DNA of 64,000 bases from contig CM049398.1 in NCBI GenBank assembly GCA_026929865.2, forward strand, positions 14,527,001-14,591,000, given 5' to 3'. The DNA comes from Hyperoplus lanceolatus (lineage: Eukaryota; Chordata; Actinopteri; Uranoscopiformes; Ammodytidae). Made by a program: the position numbers and the translations under genes. Shown piece by piece: positions 52,101 to 64,000 of the stretch; within the stretch, counting starts at the first letter, position 1; every line of letters begins with the position of its first letter. The notes under the pieces are model-generated. The model was not told the DNA's origin. It worked only from the letters and a program-made list of their open reading frames with translations, and made no database searches.

Positions 52101-53111
52101 TTGACGGTTTTTGGTCCTTTCTTCACTGCATGTAAAACACATTTTTGCGTATTTTTATCTAGAGCAGAGTTTTACCTGGAAAGCATCACTTGGAATTGTT
52201 CTAAAGAATGATGGAAACCTTTGACGATCACTCAGGCAGGAACATGTGGCATAATAACTCACCTATAAAAAGAAATGTATAAAATGCACACAGGTTTTGC
52301 TTCTCAAGGACATCATTAGAAACATTCAAAACTTTTTATAATTTGAAAATCTATGATCAAAACATCACTGCTTAACATAATGCTTGATAAAAAAGCTGAA
52401 GCAAAGATTTAATATGTATGAAAAAAATGACATTTATTCAATATTAATTCTTCAAGGTCATAAGCTAAGATTGAATACTGAAGGAAAACTTACAAGAGGC
52501 AGTCTGAATAAACCGATCACATCCGATGTGGCGATAGAGAATGTCGAAAAGGAATCACCCACAATCCCTAGGACTGGAGGGGTCCCCAAACAGGTCTCCT
52601 GAAGCAGAAACTGCTTCTCTCGACCAGTGGCCAATGACAACGCGGCACTAAATCCAACTACAAGTGTGGCACAGTTGTCATACAGACTGTATCCCAGAGT
52701 CACATTAGGTAGTAGGTGGGAGTTTTTGTTGATCTCATCAATAGCAAATGCCATGGTCATGGCATGCCTGAAACCTGGAGGGTCAAAGCTAACACATAAA
52801 ATGTCATTATTAACCACTGAAAAGTAATAATTATTCTCTGAATCTTCATACACTTTTTTTTTCCGTTTGCTGCACGAGTGTGAGATTCACCCTTGGCAGC
52901 TGAGCTGATTTGGCTCTGAGGTGAATGTCAGCTCAGGGAAGACAGAGGTGTAGTGGACTTCAAACAGCCCACCCAGAATCACATCACCGGGCTTGTGCAT
53001 TCCATTCAGAGAAAACTGTTTCCTTAATTTACATGGGGAGGAAAGAGAGAAAGAGGAAGAGAACAAAATCACTATCAAATACAACAAAACTCTGTCTCGA
53101 ATTGCCTCCAT

Positions 53112-53690
53112 AAAAAAATTTCCTCCATAAACACCACAGTTACTCTTCTTCAGGCACAGGAACGGTATTATATATGCTGGCTAATGTCATCCCTTTGGTG
53201 TTTTTTTCGTCATAGTTCCACACCACCCATCAGGGGATAGACAGACCTTTGGGGCAGGGCATGATACGATAACCCCATTTATACTCTCTATTTACTGTTT
53301 ATCATTTTAATGTTTGAGGAATTTTAAATGTTTTACTGTCTCATCTTGGATTTCAGTTTTCTCTATATACTATTACAGTTACAGCATAACACACAACCAA
53401 GCCTGAGTTGGGGTGGGGTTGTGAGGTGAACAAGGAGGTTAGTAAGGGGGCGAAATGGGCTATGAGAGGTTGTTAGATTGTTTGGGGATATAAATGTTTG
53501 GGTTTGTGTGATGTTCTGTGATAATCTTTTTTTCTGTAAATAATTGCCAAATAACTTATCCATATACATTATAGGTAAAAGCTATTGTACAGAGTGACTA
53601 CATGATGAAAAACTGTTTTTTTGTTTGTGTTTCTTAATTGAAAATATTTATAAATCTGACAGGCTAACAAAACAAATTTAGATGGATTCA
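53112..53690. other. Upstream region of V2R-4
   Basis: Should contain the V2R-4 promoter on the minus strand. TATATATGC near 53169-53177 is A/T-rich but cannot be called a TATA box with confidence. No other feature. Confidence 0.4.
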
Positions 53691-53960
53691 GTTGCCTTAC
53701 TTTTGCTTAGTGTTAGCTGTCCTGGCGCAGAAGCTACCTGATCATTTAAATGAAGCAACATCTTTATGCTGATATTCTGTGCATTGTGGATCACCTTTAT
53801 CCCAGGGTCAGCTCTCCTGGGAAATCTACTGTGGCTGTGGAGATATTTGCCATTCTGGCCTCCACTTTGGTCTAATAATGTGAATATTTGTTCCAAGGTG
53901 TTTCATTATATTGTTTAGTCCAGAGAAGAACACCAGGAAACATTTATTGAAAAACTCTTG
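53691..53960 (+). pseudogene. Relic of a V2R 7TM exon
   Basis: The + strand resembles the last third of a V2R 7TM exon: TTTTGCTTAGTGTTAGCTGT (helix 5), CAGAAGCTACCTGATCATTT (ARKLPDxFNEA), ATGCTGATATTCTGTGC (MLIFCA), then GTCAGCTCTCCTGGGAAATC (VSSPGK), GTGGAGATATTTGCCATTCT (VEIFAIL) and GAGAAGAACACCAGGAAACA (EKNTRKH). Small deletions remove the KLITFS stretch and shift the frame several times. It lies 360 bases before the start of V2R-5, in the same orientation, and no other exons of the same gene are visible. Confidence 0.85.
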
Positions 53961-54318
53961 AATCAACCCAAGACATCAGTTTCACATTTATTGCATCATG
54001 TGATTGACATATTACACAAACAGGATTTCTTTCTTTCTTTGATTATAACATCCATTTGTAAATTCCCTTTCTATAGGCTGTTGTCTTTTTTTTCTCTTTT
54101 TATAAGTCATCTCTAGCAATACTCATAGTTTGTGTAAACCACCTCTTGTCCTTTCTCCTGTGCCAATGCTTTTTTATTGTGATTGGTTGATCCGGGGATG
54201 ACTCATATGACTCATGAAATGAGGCCAGCATCAAAGTTATTATATAGTCTACTTCACTAGCCTTTTTCAGACAGTATGTTGGAGAACCGTCTTCTCCAGC
54301 AGCACACATACAGTCTTT
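53961..54318. other. Upstream region of V2R-5
   Basis: Non-coding sequence between the 7TM relic and the start of V2R-5. TTATATAGTC at 54239-54248, about 70 bases before the ATG, could be a TATA-like element; weak evidence. Confidence 0.35.
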
Positions 54319-57300
54319 ATGGGGTCAGTATGGACATTGCGATCAACTTTTGTTGGGGCTTCTCCCTGGCTCCTTCTTCTGGCATTATTTAGCCTTCTTT
54401 TTACAGTGCTCTCTGATCTTGACAAAGGAATGAAACCACAACATTTGGAGAGAAGTGTGGTAAAAGGAGAAGAAACCATAAAAGAGAGACTGAATGGTTT
54501 AAGGATAGCGGGATTGAGTGATGATGATGCTTTTAGTTTACCTCATTGTGTGAAACTGGCAGGCAGTGAACCTCTGGCCCTTCAGTCCGGAGGGGATGTT
54601 GTGATTGGAGGCTTTTTCCCCCTGCATTATGTAGCCCCTGAGCAAAAGTTTAGCTACCAGAGCAAACCTCAGATTATGCCTTGCAGCGGGTGAGTGTTTT
54701 GATAATCTTGGTATCTGATATAATACCGCCTAGTCCTCTTGCTTTCATCAGATATCTATGTTGCAGCCACACTGTTCAAATGTTTTAACATTATTACATT
54801 TCCTGCAGCTTTGATCACAGAGCCTTCCGCTGGATGATGACCATGGTGTTTGCAGTGGAGGAAATTAACCGTAACTCAAATTTGTTACCGGGTGTTAACC
54901 TAGGCTACCGGATCATGGACAGCTGTGACCATGTTCACACCAGCCTGCGAGCTCTTTTCTCTTTAGTCAGCCGCTCCAAAGCTGTGACGAGTGAGGTGAA
55001 ACAAATGGAAGAAACTGTACAAAGATTAGATACACTAAATGACAGTGGCACAAGAAAGAAAAGTGATCGGCCTTGCATCCTCTTCCCCTACAAGAGCTTT
55101 AGCTCACACTCTTGGCCCATTCAACCTCCCACTGGTAAGAAAGCAGTCAAAAAGGCAAAATCATGCACAGTAATCTGATTTTCATTCCACCACATGTTTG
55201 TTCTAGTAAATGACACACCAGTGTTTCAGATATTTAGCAATTTTGTCTTTTGTGTTTTGTCTTCTCTAAATAATGATACAATTACCTTTGTCTCCATAAA
55301 GGTGAGCTACTTTGCTACTTGTGTCTGTCTTACTGACAAGAATATGTATCCGTCATTCTTGCGGACTGTGCCGAGTGATCTCTTTTAAGTGAGAGGTCTT
55401 GTTCAGCTGGTGACTTTCTTAGGCTGGTTCTGGGTGGGCACAATAGGGCCCACGGTGAGATTAAGCTTCTTTTTTTTGCCCCACTATTATTCAATTTAAC
55501 ACACTTGATAGTATCACAAACCTTTTTTCTGTGTATATTTCAGGATGACTACAGTCACTACGGCATCCAAGCATTCTCTCATCAGTTCAGACAACGAGGA
55601 GGGTGTTTGGCATTTCATCTGACTATCCCCAAATCACCCACAGCGGCTGATATACAAGAAATGGCAGACAGCCTGCAGAGTTCATCCGCATGGGTAGTGG
55701 TAGTCTTTGCCACCGAGGGACAGCTACTGGGTCTTTTCTTAGAGGTAAGCACTCTAATGAGTAAAAAAAAGAAAAGAAAAAAAAGGCATAAAATATTAAC
55801 TAAATGCTGTATTTTAACTAATGATACGAGACAACAATGTTGATGCTCATTTTATTGCATTTTGTTTTCATACATTCATCATAATATTTCTTTATATTTG
55901 TTCTATTATCCAGTTGGCTGATAGAAATGTAACAGGGATCCAATGGGTGGCTAGTGAAGCCTGGGTGACCGCTAGCCTGCTGACTTCTCCCCGCTTCCAC
56001 CCTGTCCTGGTGGGCACGCTGGGCTTCTCCTTCCCTGGAGTCACCATCCCAGGTTTGAAAGAGTTCCTTTTGAATGTCCGCCCCTCTGCCAAACCGGGCA
56101 TGGAATTTGTCAACATGTTCTGGGAAGAGCTTTTTAACTGTAGGCTACAGTTTGGGGGAGAAAAACCCAGAGGATATGCAGCTGAAACCAGGGACAACAT
56201 AATGGGATTTGACGCTTTTGGTTTCAAATCAGATTCTCAAAACAATACTGTGTCCTTGGTCAGGGCTATTGTTCAGCGAACAAGTACAATCAAGGCATAC
56301 TATAAAAGTGTTGGGAGAAGGCCTGTATGCACCGGTTCGGAGGATTTGAGCAACTCTGACAGCATTTATACGGATGTGTCTGAGGTCAGAATATCCTATA
56401 ATGTGTATAAAGCTGTGTACGCCATCGCCCACGCTCTGCACACTTTGCTGAACTGTGATACTGCAGGAAAAAACAAGGGAGCATGTGAGAAAGATAAATC
56501 CTTTACTTCCAGGCAGGTTAGTTGAACAACTACAATAAATATAAAGCAAACATTTATTTGAATGATGTAATTATTAATATTTCTAAAAATTATTTGCATC
56601 ATTGCCGGTTGTTCTCTTATTTTTCCTTTTTTTCCCTTCCACCTTTCATACAGTTGCTGCACCATCTGAAGACAGTGAATTTCTCCAACCAGTTTGGGGA
56701 GAAGGTATATTTTGACTCCAACAGAGAGCCGGTCCCTCTATATGACATCATTAACTGGAAGAAGGACAGCAAGAGTGAAATTAGGTGTTATAATAGACTT
56801 CAAGACAAATTAATATGTGTATGTGTATTTTTGCGTGCACCAGAATAATGATGTACAACTGTGATGCGCATTGTTTCGCCTTATAGCATTTTTTATATTT
56901 TGATGCTTTCTTCAGATTTGTCAAAGTGGGAAGCTATGACGGTTCTGCTCCAGTGAGACAACAATTGCAGATGGAGCAGAGCACCATTGTTTGGACAAAA
57001 GGACAGTTGCAGGTTGGTCTTATGCCCAATTAACTGATTTTATATGTGTGTTGTTCAAGTTTCTCTACAGGATACAAAAAAAATATATATGATCAGGTCC
57101 ACACATGTTTTTCTTCTTCTGTTAAATAAAAGTTCCACCAAGTATCCAGCTAATCCTTGCATGTTATTTTGCACCTTTTTACCCAGGTGCCTGTATCTCA
57201 ATGTAGTGCTCCATGCCCCCCTGGCAGCCGGCAGGCCAGACGTCCAGGAGAGCCCCACTGCTGCTTTGATTGTGTACCTTGTGCAGATGGAGAGATCAGC

Positions 57301-58652
57301 AACCAGACTGGTAGCCCATACATCCTTTTTAATTATTAATTATCTAAAAAGCAGAAGGCCATTACAACCTCAGAATTGCACTATGGACAAAGTTCTATGG
57401 ATGCGATCTGTTCATGTGTACAGTTTGAGAATGTGTGCTTACACCGCATATGTCCACTATCTCAAAAGGTTCCATCGAGTGCACTAAATGTCCTGAGTAC
57501 TACTGGTCAGATAAAGGAAAAGTGAAATGTGTGGCTGGGGTGGAAGAATTCCTGTCCTCCTCTGAGACCATGGGCATCATATTGGTCACGTTCACACTAC
57601 TGGGAGTCGTCATGACAATCACCACCTTCACGGTCTTTCACTGTTTCCGTTCAACACCGATCGTCAAGGCCAACAACTCTGAAATAAGTTTCTTGCTTCT
57701 CCTGTCACTCAAGCTGTGCTTCTTGTGTTCCCTGATGTTCATTGGCCAGCCGTCTGTGTGGACGTGTAGGCTCCGCCAGGCTGCATTCGGGGTCAGCTTT
57801 GTACTCTGTCTATCCTGTCTCCTGGTTAAGACCATAGTGGTTCTCTTGGCCTTCCGGGCTAGTGCAGGTGGCAGGGGTCTGAAGCTCTTTGGTCCCACTC
57901 AACAAAGGACTCTGATCCTCTGCACCACAGCTCCCCAGGTAGGACGGCTATTGAACCAATTCTCATTTGAACAAAAACATGTGACCATTACATTTATTTA
58001 TCTTCCCTTCAGGTTTGTCTGTGTGCTGGTTTGCTATTTGGCGCGCCTCCATTCCCATTCAGGAACCCAACCTACCAAGCTACAACTGGAAAAGTAAGTA
58101 TGATATCGTCCCAGTGTCTTTTAAGGTACTGCCATTAGGAGTCGCCAAAGTCAGAAAAATGTCCAAATCCTACACATAGGGACCTGACTGTTTATTACGG
58201 AGATAAGGAACTAAAATAATGATTTAAAATTGTATTTCACACCCTATGTAAATGTATTCATTGATCTGTATTCGTGTTTTAATGGACATACATAGATTGT
58301 TCTGGAATGTAACGAGCCATGGCCTCCTGGATTTTATCTGGTCCTGGGCTACATCGGCCTACTGGCTTCTCTCTGCCTCCTCCTGGCGTACCTCGGACGC
58401 AAGCTGCCTGATGCATTCAATGAAGCAAAGCTAATCACCTTTAGCATGCTGATATTCTGTGCCGTGTGGGTCTCTTTCATCCCAGCTTATGTCAGCACCC
58501 CTGGGAAGTTAACTGTGGCCGTCGAAGTATTCGCTATATTAGCCTCCAGTTTTGGACTTTTACTATGTATATTTGTGCCCAAATGTTACATCATTTTACT
58601 CAAACCCGAGAAAAACGTGAAGAAAGGCATGACTGGAAAACAAGCCAAATGA
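54319..58652 (+). pseudogene. V2R-5: V2R/OlfC receptor gene with an in-frame stop
   Basis: Exons: 54319-54689, 54809-55134, 55207-55454 (or 55302-55454), 55544-55744, 55914-56516, 56654-56784, 56916-57012, 57187-57310, 57469-57938, 58013-58093, 58296-58652. The ATG at 54319 starts a signal peptide (SPWLLLLALFSLLFTVLS); then GDVVIGGFFPLHY, flytrap ([40 protein letters not shown]), linker ([15 protein letters not shown]), 7TM ending [10 protein letters not shown]. All phases fit. Codon TAA at 55386-55388 interrupts SDLF-VRGLVQ, where relatives have Gln. The segment normally reading PVxxIGxxxSS is barely recognisable (55207-55301). The second exon carries an unusual charged insert (MEETVQRLDTLNDSGTRKKS). 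Everything downstream is open, so the stop may be recent or polymorphic. The 7TM part has two introns, one unlike those of V2R-1/2. AATAAA at 58761-58766. Confidence 0.82.
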
Positions 58653-60041
58653 GAGATAATTTTCAGTGGCCATCAAGCAGATGAACATTTTAATTCATGT
58701 TACGTTTATGATTTTAAACGTAAAACAAAATTAAAGTTTGAATATTTGAATGTGAAATCAAATAAAATGTTGTATGAAACAAGCTTCCATGTTTTATTTA
58801 AATAATATGCTTAATATCCATACTTGACTTAAATGTGAGTTTTCGACTGTTTTCAAACTGCTGTCCTGTACAGGCCTTTGCCTAAGATTCAATAAACTGA
58901 ACAGCCAAAAAGGCTATTTACCTGCTTCGATTTTAATTTTGAGCATGAAAGCCTTTCTTTGGACAATGACACAGATACTGCACATCAAGTGAAGTGATTT
59001 GAAACAGTTTCAGTAAGTGAAAAATCGAATTTAAGAATTTGAGGACACAGTTACTCATCACAATCACATAACATTACCAAATCACAGAATTTATAATTTT
59101 TGTGAAAGTGATATGAAAAATAATAATTATTTAAGTTTTATCAGTCACTTCATTTCCATTGACACATAGGATTACTGTGTAATGACTACTGTTAAGCCAA
59201 TGAAAGCCAAGTGGCCCATTGCTTCAGGGGATGTCTGTACCAATGTTCCTGCAGTTAACATCCTTGATCCGAAACAATTTTACACATTCTAACTGCATTG
59301 ATGCGCCACATTTACTATGTGCACAGATATTTAGAAATGGAATGAAAATATTTTAAATATAACTGCTTCAAATTCACACTGTATATATAATCTGACATGA
59401 TGAGACTGGCCTGTCTATGGAACAAACTTTACTTTAACAGTTTGGTATAAGAAGTTGACACTTTTACCTCACTTTCAGTCAATCATGCCTTTAATGATGG
59501 TCATCTCTTTGTACATTTCTCCAAATATCAACACATTTTTCTTTAGTTTCCTCGAAATGCCATGTTACAATACATTGGAAACATCAGACATGTTGGCAAC
59601 ATTTTAATCAATACTTACTTACTAAGCTTCTTGTTATCTTGCTTATTTTTCTTATTCATTTAGAGTCAGAATCAGAATGAGATTTGTGGCTAGGTACATT
59701 TACATATACAAGGAATTTGCCGTGGTCTGAATAGAAATACAAATTGAGAACATAATTATAGGCAAGTCAAAATATAAATAGAACAATTACAACTAGAACT
59801 GCAAGCAGTTGTGCCCGGGGGCCAAGCCTTCCACGCGACTCGGGATCGGGCGAGTCAAAATATAAATAGAACAATTACAATAAAATATTAGACAAAGATA
59901 AATATGTGCAATTATATATTTAAAAACAGAGCTGTGCAATTTAGAATGTATTATTTACGTTTTTCCACTGACCCATCAACACAAATGTAACACTACTTTT
60001 AAATGCTAATAAATGTTAAACATAAATCTCACATACATGTG
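58653..60041. other. Tail-to-tail intergenic region between V2R-5 and V2R-6
   Basis: Holds the V2R-5 3'UTR, some diverged dispersed-repeat-like sequence near 59670-59760 and the short insertion at 59765-59880. Otherwise AT-rich without features. Confidence 0.55.
59765..59880. mobile_element. 60-bp repeat fragment flanked by a 28-bp direct duplication
   Basis: The direct repeat starting AGTCAAAATATAAATAGAAC occurs at 59765-59792 and 59853-59880, identical over 28 bases. Between them is a GC-rich 60-base piece (CTAGAACTGCAAGCAGTTGT...), unlike its AT-rich surroundings and resembling dispersed fish repeats of the 'GCAAGCAGTT' type. It looks like a very short retro-type insertion with a long target duplication. 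Confidence 0.7.
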
Positions 60042-63000
60042 TTACTTTTTTCCCATTAGGTGGTTTTTTGTATTTTTTTCAGGCTTCAGTAAAATAATGT
60101 AACACTTTGGAGCAAACAGGCAGAACAACAAGCCAAAACTGGAAGCCAGGATTGCAAATGATTCCACTGCGTCTGCATAATGTCCGGGGGAGCTGATGTA
60201 AGCAGGGATGAACGCTAGCCACACGGCACAGAAGATCAATATGCTGAAAGTGATGAACTTGGCCTCATTGAATTTGCCTGGCAACTTACGGGCCAGAAAA
60301 GCCAGTACAAAGCACAGACAAGCCAGTAAACCGATATATCCCAGAACACACCAGAAGGCCAGACTGGAGCCAACGCTACACTCCAGTATGATCTTGGAGG
60401 GTTCGTGTTGTGTATTTCGGGATGGAAAGGGGGGAGCATCGATTAGCCAGGCGGCACAGATAACCACCTGAACCAGAGTGCAACTAAAGATTATGACCCT
60501 CTGTTGCCACGGCCCTAGCCACTTCATGATGTTGTTCCCTGGCCTGGTTGCAGTGAAAGCAGCCAGCACCACCAGAGTCTTCCCAAGGATGCAGGAGATG
60601 CACAGTGAAAATGTGATGCTGAAGGCAGTGTGGCGCAGCATGCACGACCAAGTGGTTGGCTCTCCGATAAACACCAGGCAACACAGGAAACACAGAGTCA
60701 GTGCAAACAGGATGAAGAAGCTGAGTTCAGAGTTATTCACACGCACGATGGCTGTGTTTCTATGATAGTAAAAGACTGCAAGGACAGCTATAGTGAGGCA
60801 GGCACCGACTACAGAGGTCACTGTCAGGGCTATACCCAAGGAATCATAGGCCAGAAACTCCACATTCTTGGGGATGCAGGCTGTTCTATCTTTGTTTGAC
60901 CAGAAGTCCTCGGGACAAAAAGTGCACTCTATTGAATCTAAGGGCAAAAAAAAGAGTAGAACATTCAAATATACTATATGCAAATATTACCCGGTGGAAA
61001 ATAATATATTGGATTTCGATGATTATGTTTTTCAATGCGCTCACTTGTCTGATTGCTAATTTTGCCACTGTCACATGGTACACAGTCAAAGCAGCAAACA
61101 GGCTCCCCACGACGGACAGCCTTCCGGGACCCTGGAGGACAGCTGGCACTGCAAACAGACACTGGAACCTATAGGGAGAAGATAATGGCTTATCAGCTCT
61201 GCAGTGTTATATGAGTGTGCTGAAATGATTAGGCAATTAGGCCACTTGGTTAGGCCATGTTCTGGAAACAACACCTTTTTTCTAAATTATTCCATTTATC
61301 AAGCAAAAACATCAATATTTGCTGAATCTAGTTCTTCATATGTGAAGGTGTTCTATTTTCTCTGTTGCTCATCACTCTCAATTAAAATGTGAAAGTGCAT
61401 GCTGTACTGCTGTTTGGAAATAAACAATTTGCCATCATCACTTAAGACGATAGGATATTATGATGGGCATTTTCTAAAGAAGCAGTTATTCAGTTCAGAG
61501 TATGGTTTGATATGAGAAAAATGCTCATAGATAGATCTTTATGCTCTTGTGTGTTTGTGATACTGTAAGGCAGGCTTTACTGTAAAGGAAGCCAGATCCA
61601 GTTTTGCCCTGCCCACCTGACTCACCTCCACCTCAACCTACAGAACTTCAACAGTTGGCATCTGATGAAGGTAAAAACACAGTGTGAGCAGCTTGCCTCA
61701 CTCTGATGCCCTGCCCAAATGATCATGTCCTCCTGGATCACCAGCTCCTCTCCGGTAGGCTTGGTCCCATCAAACAAGCCCACGTTGACAAACTCAGTCT
61801 TCCCCCCTGTTCCCCTCTGCCAGTTGATAATATCGTAATAAGGTATGGAGTCGCCCTTCAGGTCAAAGTTCACCTCCTCCCCTGCAATGTTAAATGTCAC
61901 TTCCTGGACGTAGTATTGGAGCTTGAAAACCAATAGAATATATGAATGAGTCAAAAAACACTTCAAAACATGATGTTTCAGTGCCATCATGTAACAGTAA
62001 GCATAGTGGGATTACCTGCCAGGGATGTATGTTGTTGCTTTGAGCACATGAGTTGTTTTGGAAAGGCCCACTGCCTGGTTGACAGAGAAGAAGGTTGTGG
62101 AGGGAATGCGCAATGGCATATACAGCTTTATATACATTGTAGGCCACTCTAGGGCTGGATGTGTTCATGTAGGCTGAATGCTGGTCCAACATGGACTCTT
62201 TTCCTGAACAGGGAGGCAACTGGGAGCCAGAAGACAGAGAAGGACTGCAACCATACAGGGCCTCCCACAGCTCCTCAACCAGGGGATTATTGGTGTGAGT
62301 CTGAGGGTTTACTCTCTGCAGGTATTCACTGAGTCTAGTGATGGGACCTTTTCTGATGCCAAACCCAATGGTGCCCCCCATGTAGGGGTAATACTCACTC
62401 CCTGTAAAGAGGGAAGCTGTGACCCAGGCCTCGCTGGCCACCCACTGGATTCCAGTGATGTTCTGCAACATGTAATCCCTTAAGAAAGGTGTCATCTCCC
62501 CCTCGGCTGAAAATACCACCACCACTTTTGCCAAAGAGCTACGCATTACCTTTACAGAGAGGGGGAGGAAAAAGGAGGGAACAGAGAAAGCAGAAAGAGA
62601 GGGTTACAAATAAATATCGAGCAGGACTCACAGTAAAGAAATTGTGAAATAATTATATTGTAAATCCATACCTATGTAGGATATGAACTTTTACAAATTG
62701 AGTGACACTTAGTGGTAAAATCAAGAACTGAAATTGTGGCAGTAATCAGCACATTCTATACAATGGTCTAGGGTTGATATTTAATACAACAACTCTCTAA
62801 TGGCATCAAACTAAATTCAGCATGTGTTGTTATATACCTGTATGATTTCAAGTCCCCTCTTGCGATTGTAGAGCAGAGGGATCATTTCTTGGTATGCCAC
62901 ACACACTTTAGTACCCTGTAATTCCCTCAGTAAACCTTGCACAGCAAAGCGCCCGTATTCATGGTCCCCTCGCACAAGCCCCACCCAAGTCCAGTTGAAG

Positions 63001-63679
63001 CGTACCAGAAGCTGAGCCATCGCCTTCACCTGTACATCCAACAGAAGAGTTAGAGAGTGCCAACTCAAAACACAGACATTTTTAAAGTAATAAAAAGACA
63101 AATTAACCAACATAATTGAAAAAGAATGTGTTCACTAAACTATGAGGGATACAGAAAGAAATGGCATTCTGAAAATATGTCTTTTACCGATAAACTCTCA
63201 CCTGATAGTCATCGTTGGGAATTACTCTGAAGAATGTAGGATATTGTCTTCTGTCAGAGAGACATGCACATGAAGAAAAGTAGCTTATCTGTGCCAACAA
63301 AAAGGGGAAACAAATAAAGAGCACAGTATAACAGGTTACATTTCTCTTCTTTCTTTTCTTTTTTTTGGAGAGAGAAAGAGTCATCTTTACCATTGGGACT
63401 CTAAATGGCTGCAGGATTCTTGACACCACAATAGACTGAGCAGATCCGGATTCTCCGATCACGGCGAGTAGCGGAGAGGCCCCTGTGCACGTGGGAGTGT
63501 CGTCCTCGCTCACCCCGTTCAGCACAGCCATAGCAGCCCTCTGGCCAGTTAGTGGATATGCACAGGAGTCAAAGATTTTGTAACCAAGGGTGTGATTGGG
63601 CAAGAGCTCTGTACTCTGATTTATCTCCTCCACTGCCAACCTCATAGTCTGAGCCCAGCGAAAAGCCCTGGGATCAAAG
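60042..63679 (-). CDS. V2R-6: V2R/OlfC class C receptor, 5' partial
   Basis: Exons: 63391-63679, 63202-63288, 62838-63029, 62016-62549, about 61703-61921, 61045-61168, 60042-60937. The leader exon is not found up to 64000 and probably lies beyond. Visible: first flytrap exon ([38 protein letters not shown]), [39 protein letters not shown], the large flytrap exon ([15 protein letters not shown]), linker ([14 protein letters not shown]) and an intronless 7TM exon ([50 protein letters not shown]) ending at TAA 60042-60044. All exons are open. The donor at 61703 is odd: after WAGHQ the sequence is A-GTGAGG, so the first GT would add one base and shift the frame into VPVSVC. This may be a one-base insertion or assembly error; otherwise a normal receptor of roughly 870 residues. 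Confidence 0.87.
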
Positions 63680-64000
63680 CTGTAGCCCAGCAGACAGAGA
63701 TTCACACATAGCACACACATTGAGCACAGCAAAATAATGTAGAGGCGATCAAAGCAAAGGCATTTATGATATTATCCAAACTATGTTGTTTGGAACATTT
63801 TGAGGGAAAATATGTATTTTTTCTTTGCAGGAAACATCTTGTAAATTATTTAGAAATGATTGGGAAATCACACACCCCACAAATACATTTTGTGTTTTTT
63901 TCTATGTGTATCTACAACTTTCTGTTCTAGAATTATAATCTCTGACTCAAATTCAAAGTGCAAGTCACTTCAAGGCAACACAGTAGGCTAAATAATCACT
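63680..64000 (-). other. 5' side of V2R-6 within the window
   Basis: The frame of the first V2R-6 exon stays open to an ATG at 63732 ([18 protein letters not shown]), which is hydrophobic, but CTACAG at the 63680 boundary is a normal acceptor and relatives have an intron at this place. I read 63680-64000 as intron. No leader exon seen. Confidence 0.5.

Larger units (their letters stand above)
45053..53111 (-). pseudogene. V2R-4: V2R/OlfC receptor gene with 7TM exon split by a transposon
   Basis: Exons: 52891-53111, 52494-52788, 52176-52262, 51602-51871, 51032-51238, 50659-50934, about 50220-50454, 49350-49473, and the 7TM exon in two pieces, 46714-46946 and 45053-45733. ATG at 53111 opens a signal peptide (YLIVILFSSSFSLSS), then GDVILGGLFEVHY, flytrap ([40 protein letters not shown]), linker ([15 protein letters not shown]), 7TM. 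Phases agree. The 7TM frame breaks exactly at a 977-base inverted-repeat element (45737-46713) within SFLLL / VSLKLCF. Exon 50220-50454 lacks an obvious donor after IFWN; the nearest is CAC-GTGTTT. The 7TM exon has no introns, unlike V2R-1 and V2R-2. The open frame on both sides suggests a young insertion, possibly polymorphic. As given, the gene is disabled. Confidence 0.88.

Noticed and set aside
53691-53960. Separate functional receptor gene at the 7TM relic
   Set aside because: Several frameshifts and no other exons nearby.
63680-63732. Start of V2R-6 at the ATG at 63732
   Set aside because: The frame is open and hydrophobic, but a normal splice acceptor at 63680 and the intron position of all relatives indicate a separate leader exon.

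Overview
The window is genomic DNA of a ray-finned (teleost) fish. The genes are split by GT-AG introns, (CA)n microsatellites and fish-type transposable elements are common, and the gene content is phospholipase C eta-1 (plch1) beside a cluster of class C, vomeronasal type-2 (V2R/OlfC) chemosensory receptor genes. A V2R cluster next to plch1 is a known arrangement in teleosts. No bacterial, viral, rRNA, tRNA or CRISPR feature was seen.

Region 1 (1-27540, + strand) holds the last 19 exons of plch1. They run from the first EF-hand through the X box, the XY linker, the Y box, the C2 domain and a long Ser/Pro-rich tail ending LLRL. The N-terminal PH domain lies upstream of the window. The first intron boundary looks like a minor-class (U12) AT-AC acceptor. 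The introns hold a nested transposon, a tandem repeat with telomere-like motifs and several (CA)n tracts.

Region 2 (28550-64000) is the V2R/OlfC cluster, in the order: V2R-1 (+), V2R-2 (+), V2R-3 (-, pseudogene), V2R-4 (-, 7TM exon split by a transposon), a 7TM relic (+), V2R-5 (+, nonsense codon), V2R-6 (-, first exon outside the window). Only V2R-2 reads through completely, from signal peptide to stop. V2R-1 is intact except that the exon carrying its signal peptide has no in-frame ATG. V2R-6 has a doubtful splice donor. The cluster therefore shows ongoing gene birth and death, probable gene conversion between neighbours, and different intron layouts in different subgroups.

Together the region encodes candidate amino-acid odorant receptors (large extracellular Venus-flytrap domain, cysteine-rich linker, seven membrane helices) next to a calcium-sensitive PIP2-hydrolysing enzyme. 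The closeness is best read as conserved synteny. A functional link is not shown by the sequence.
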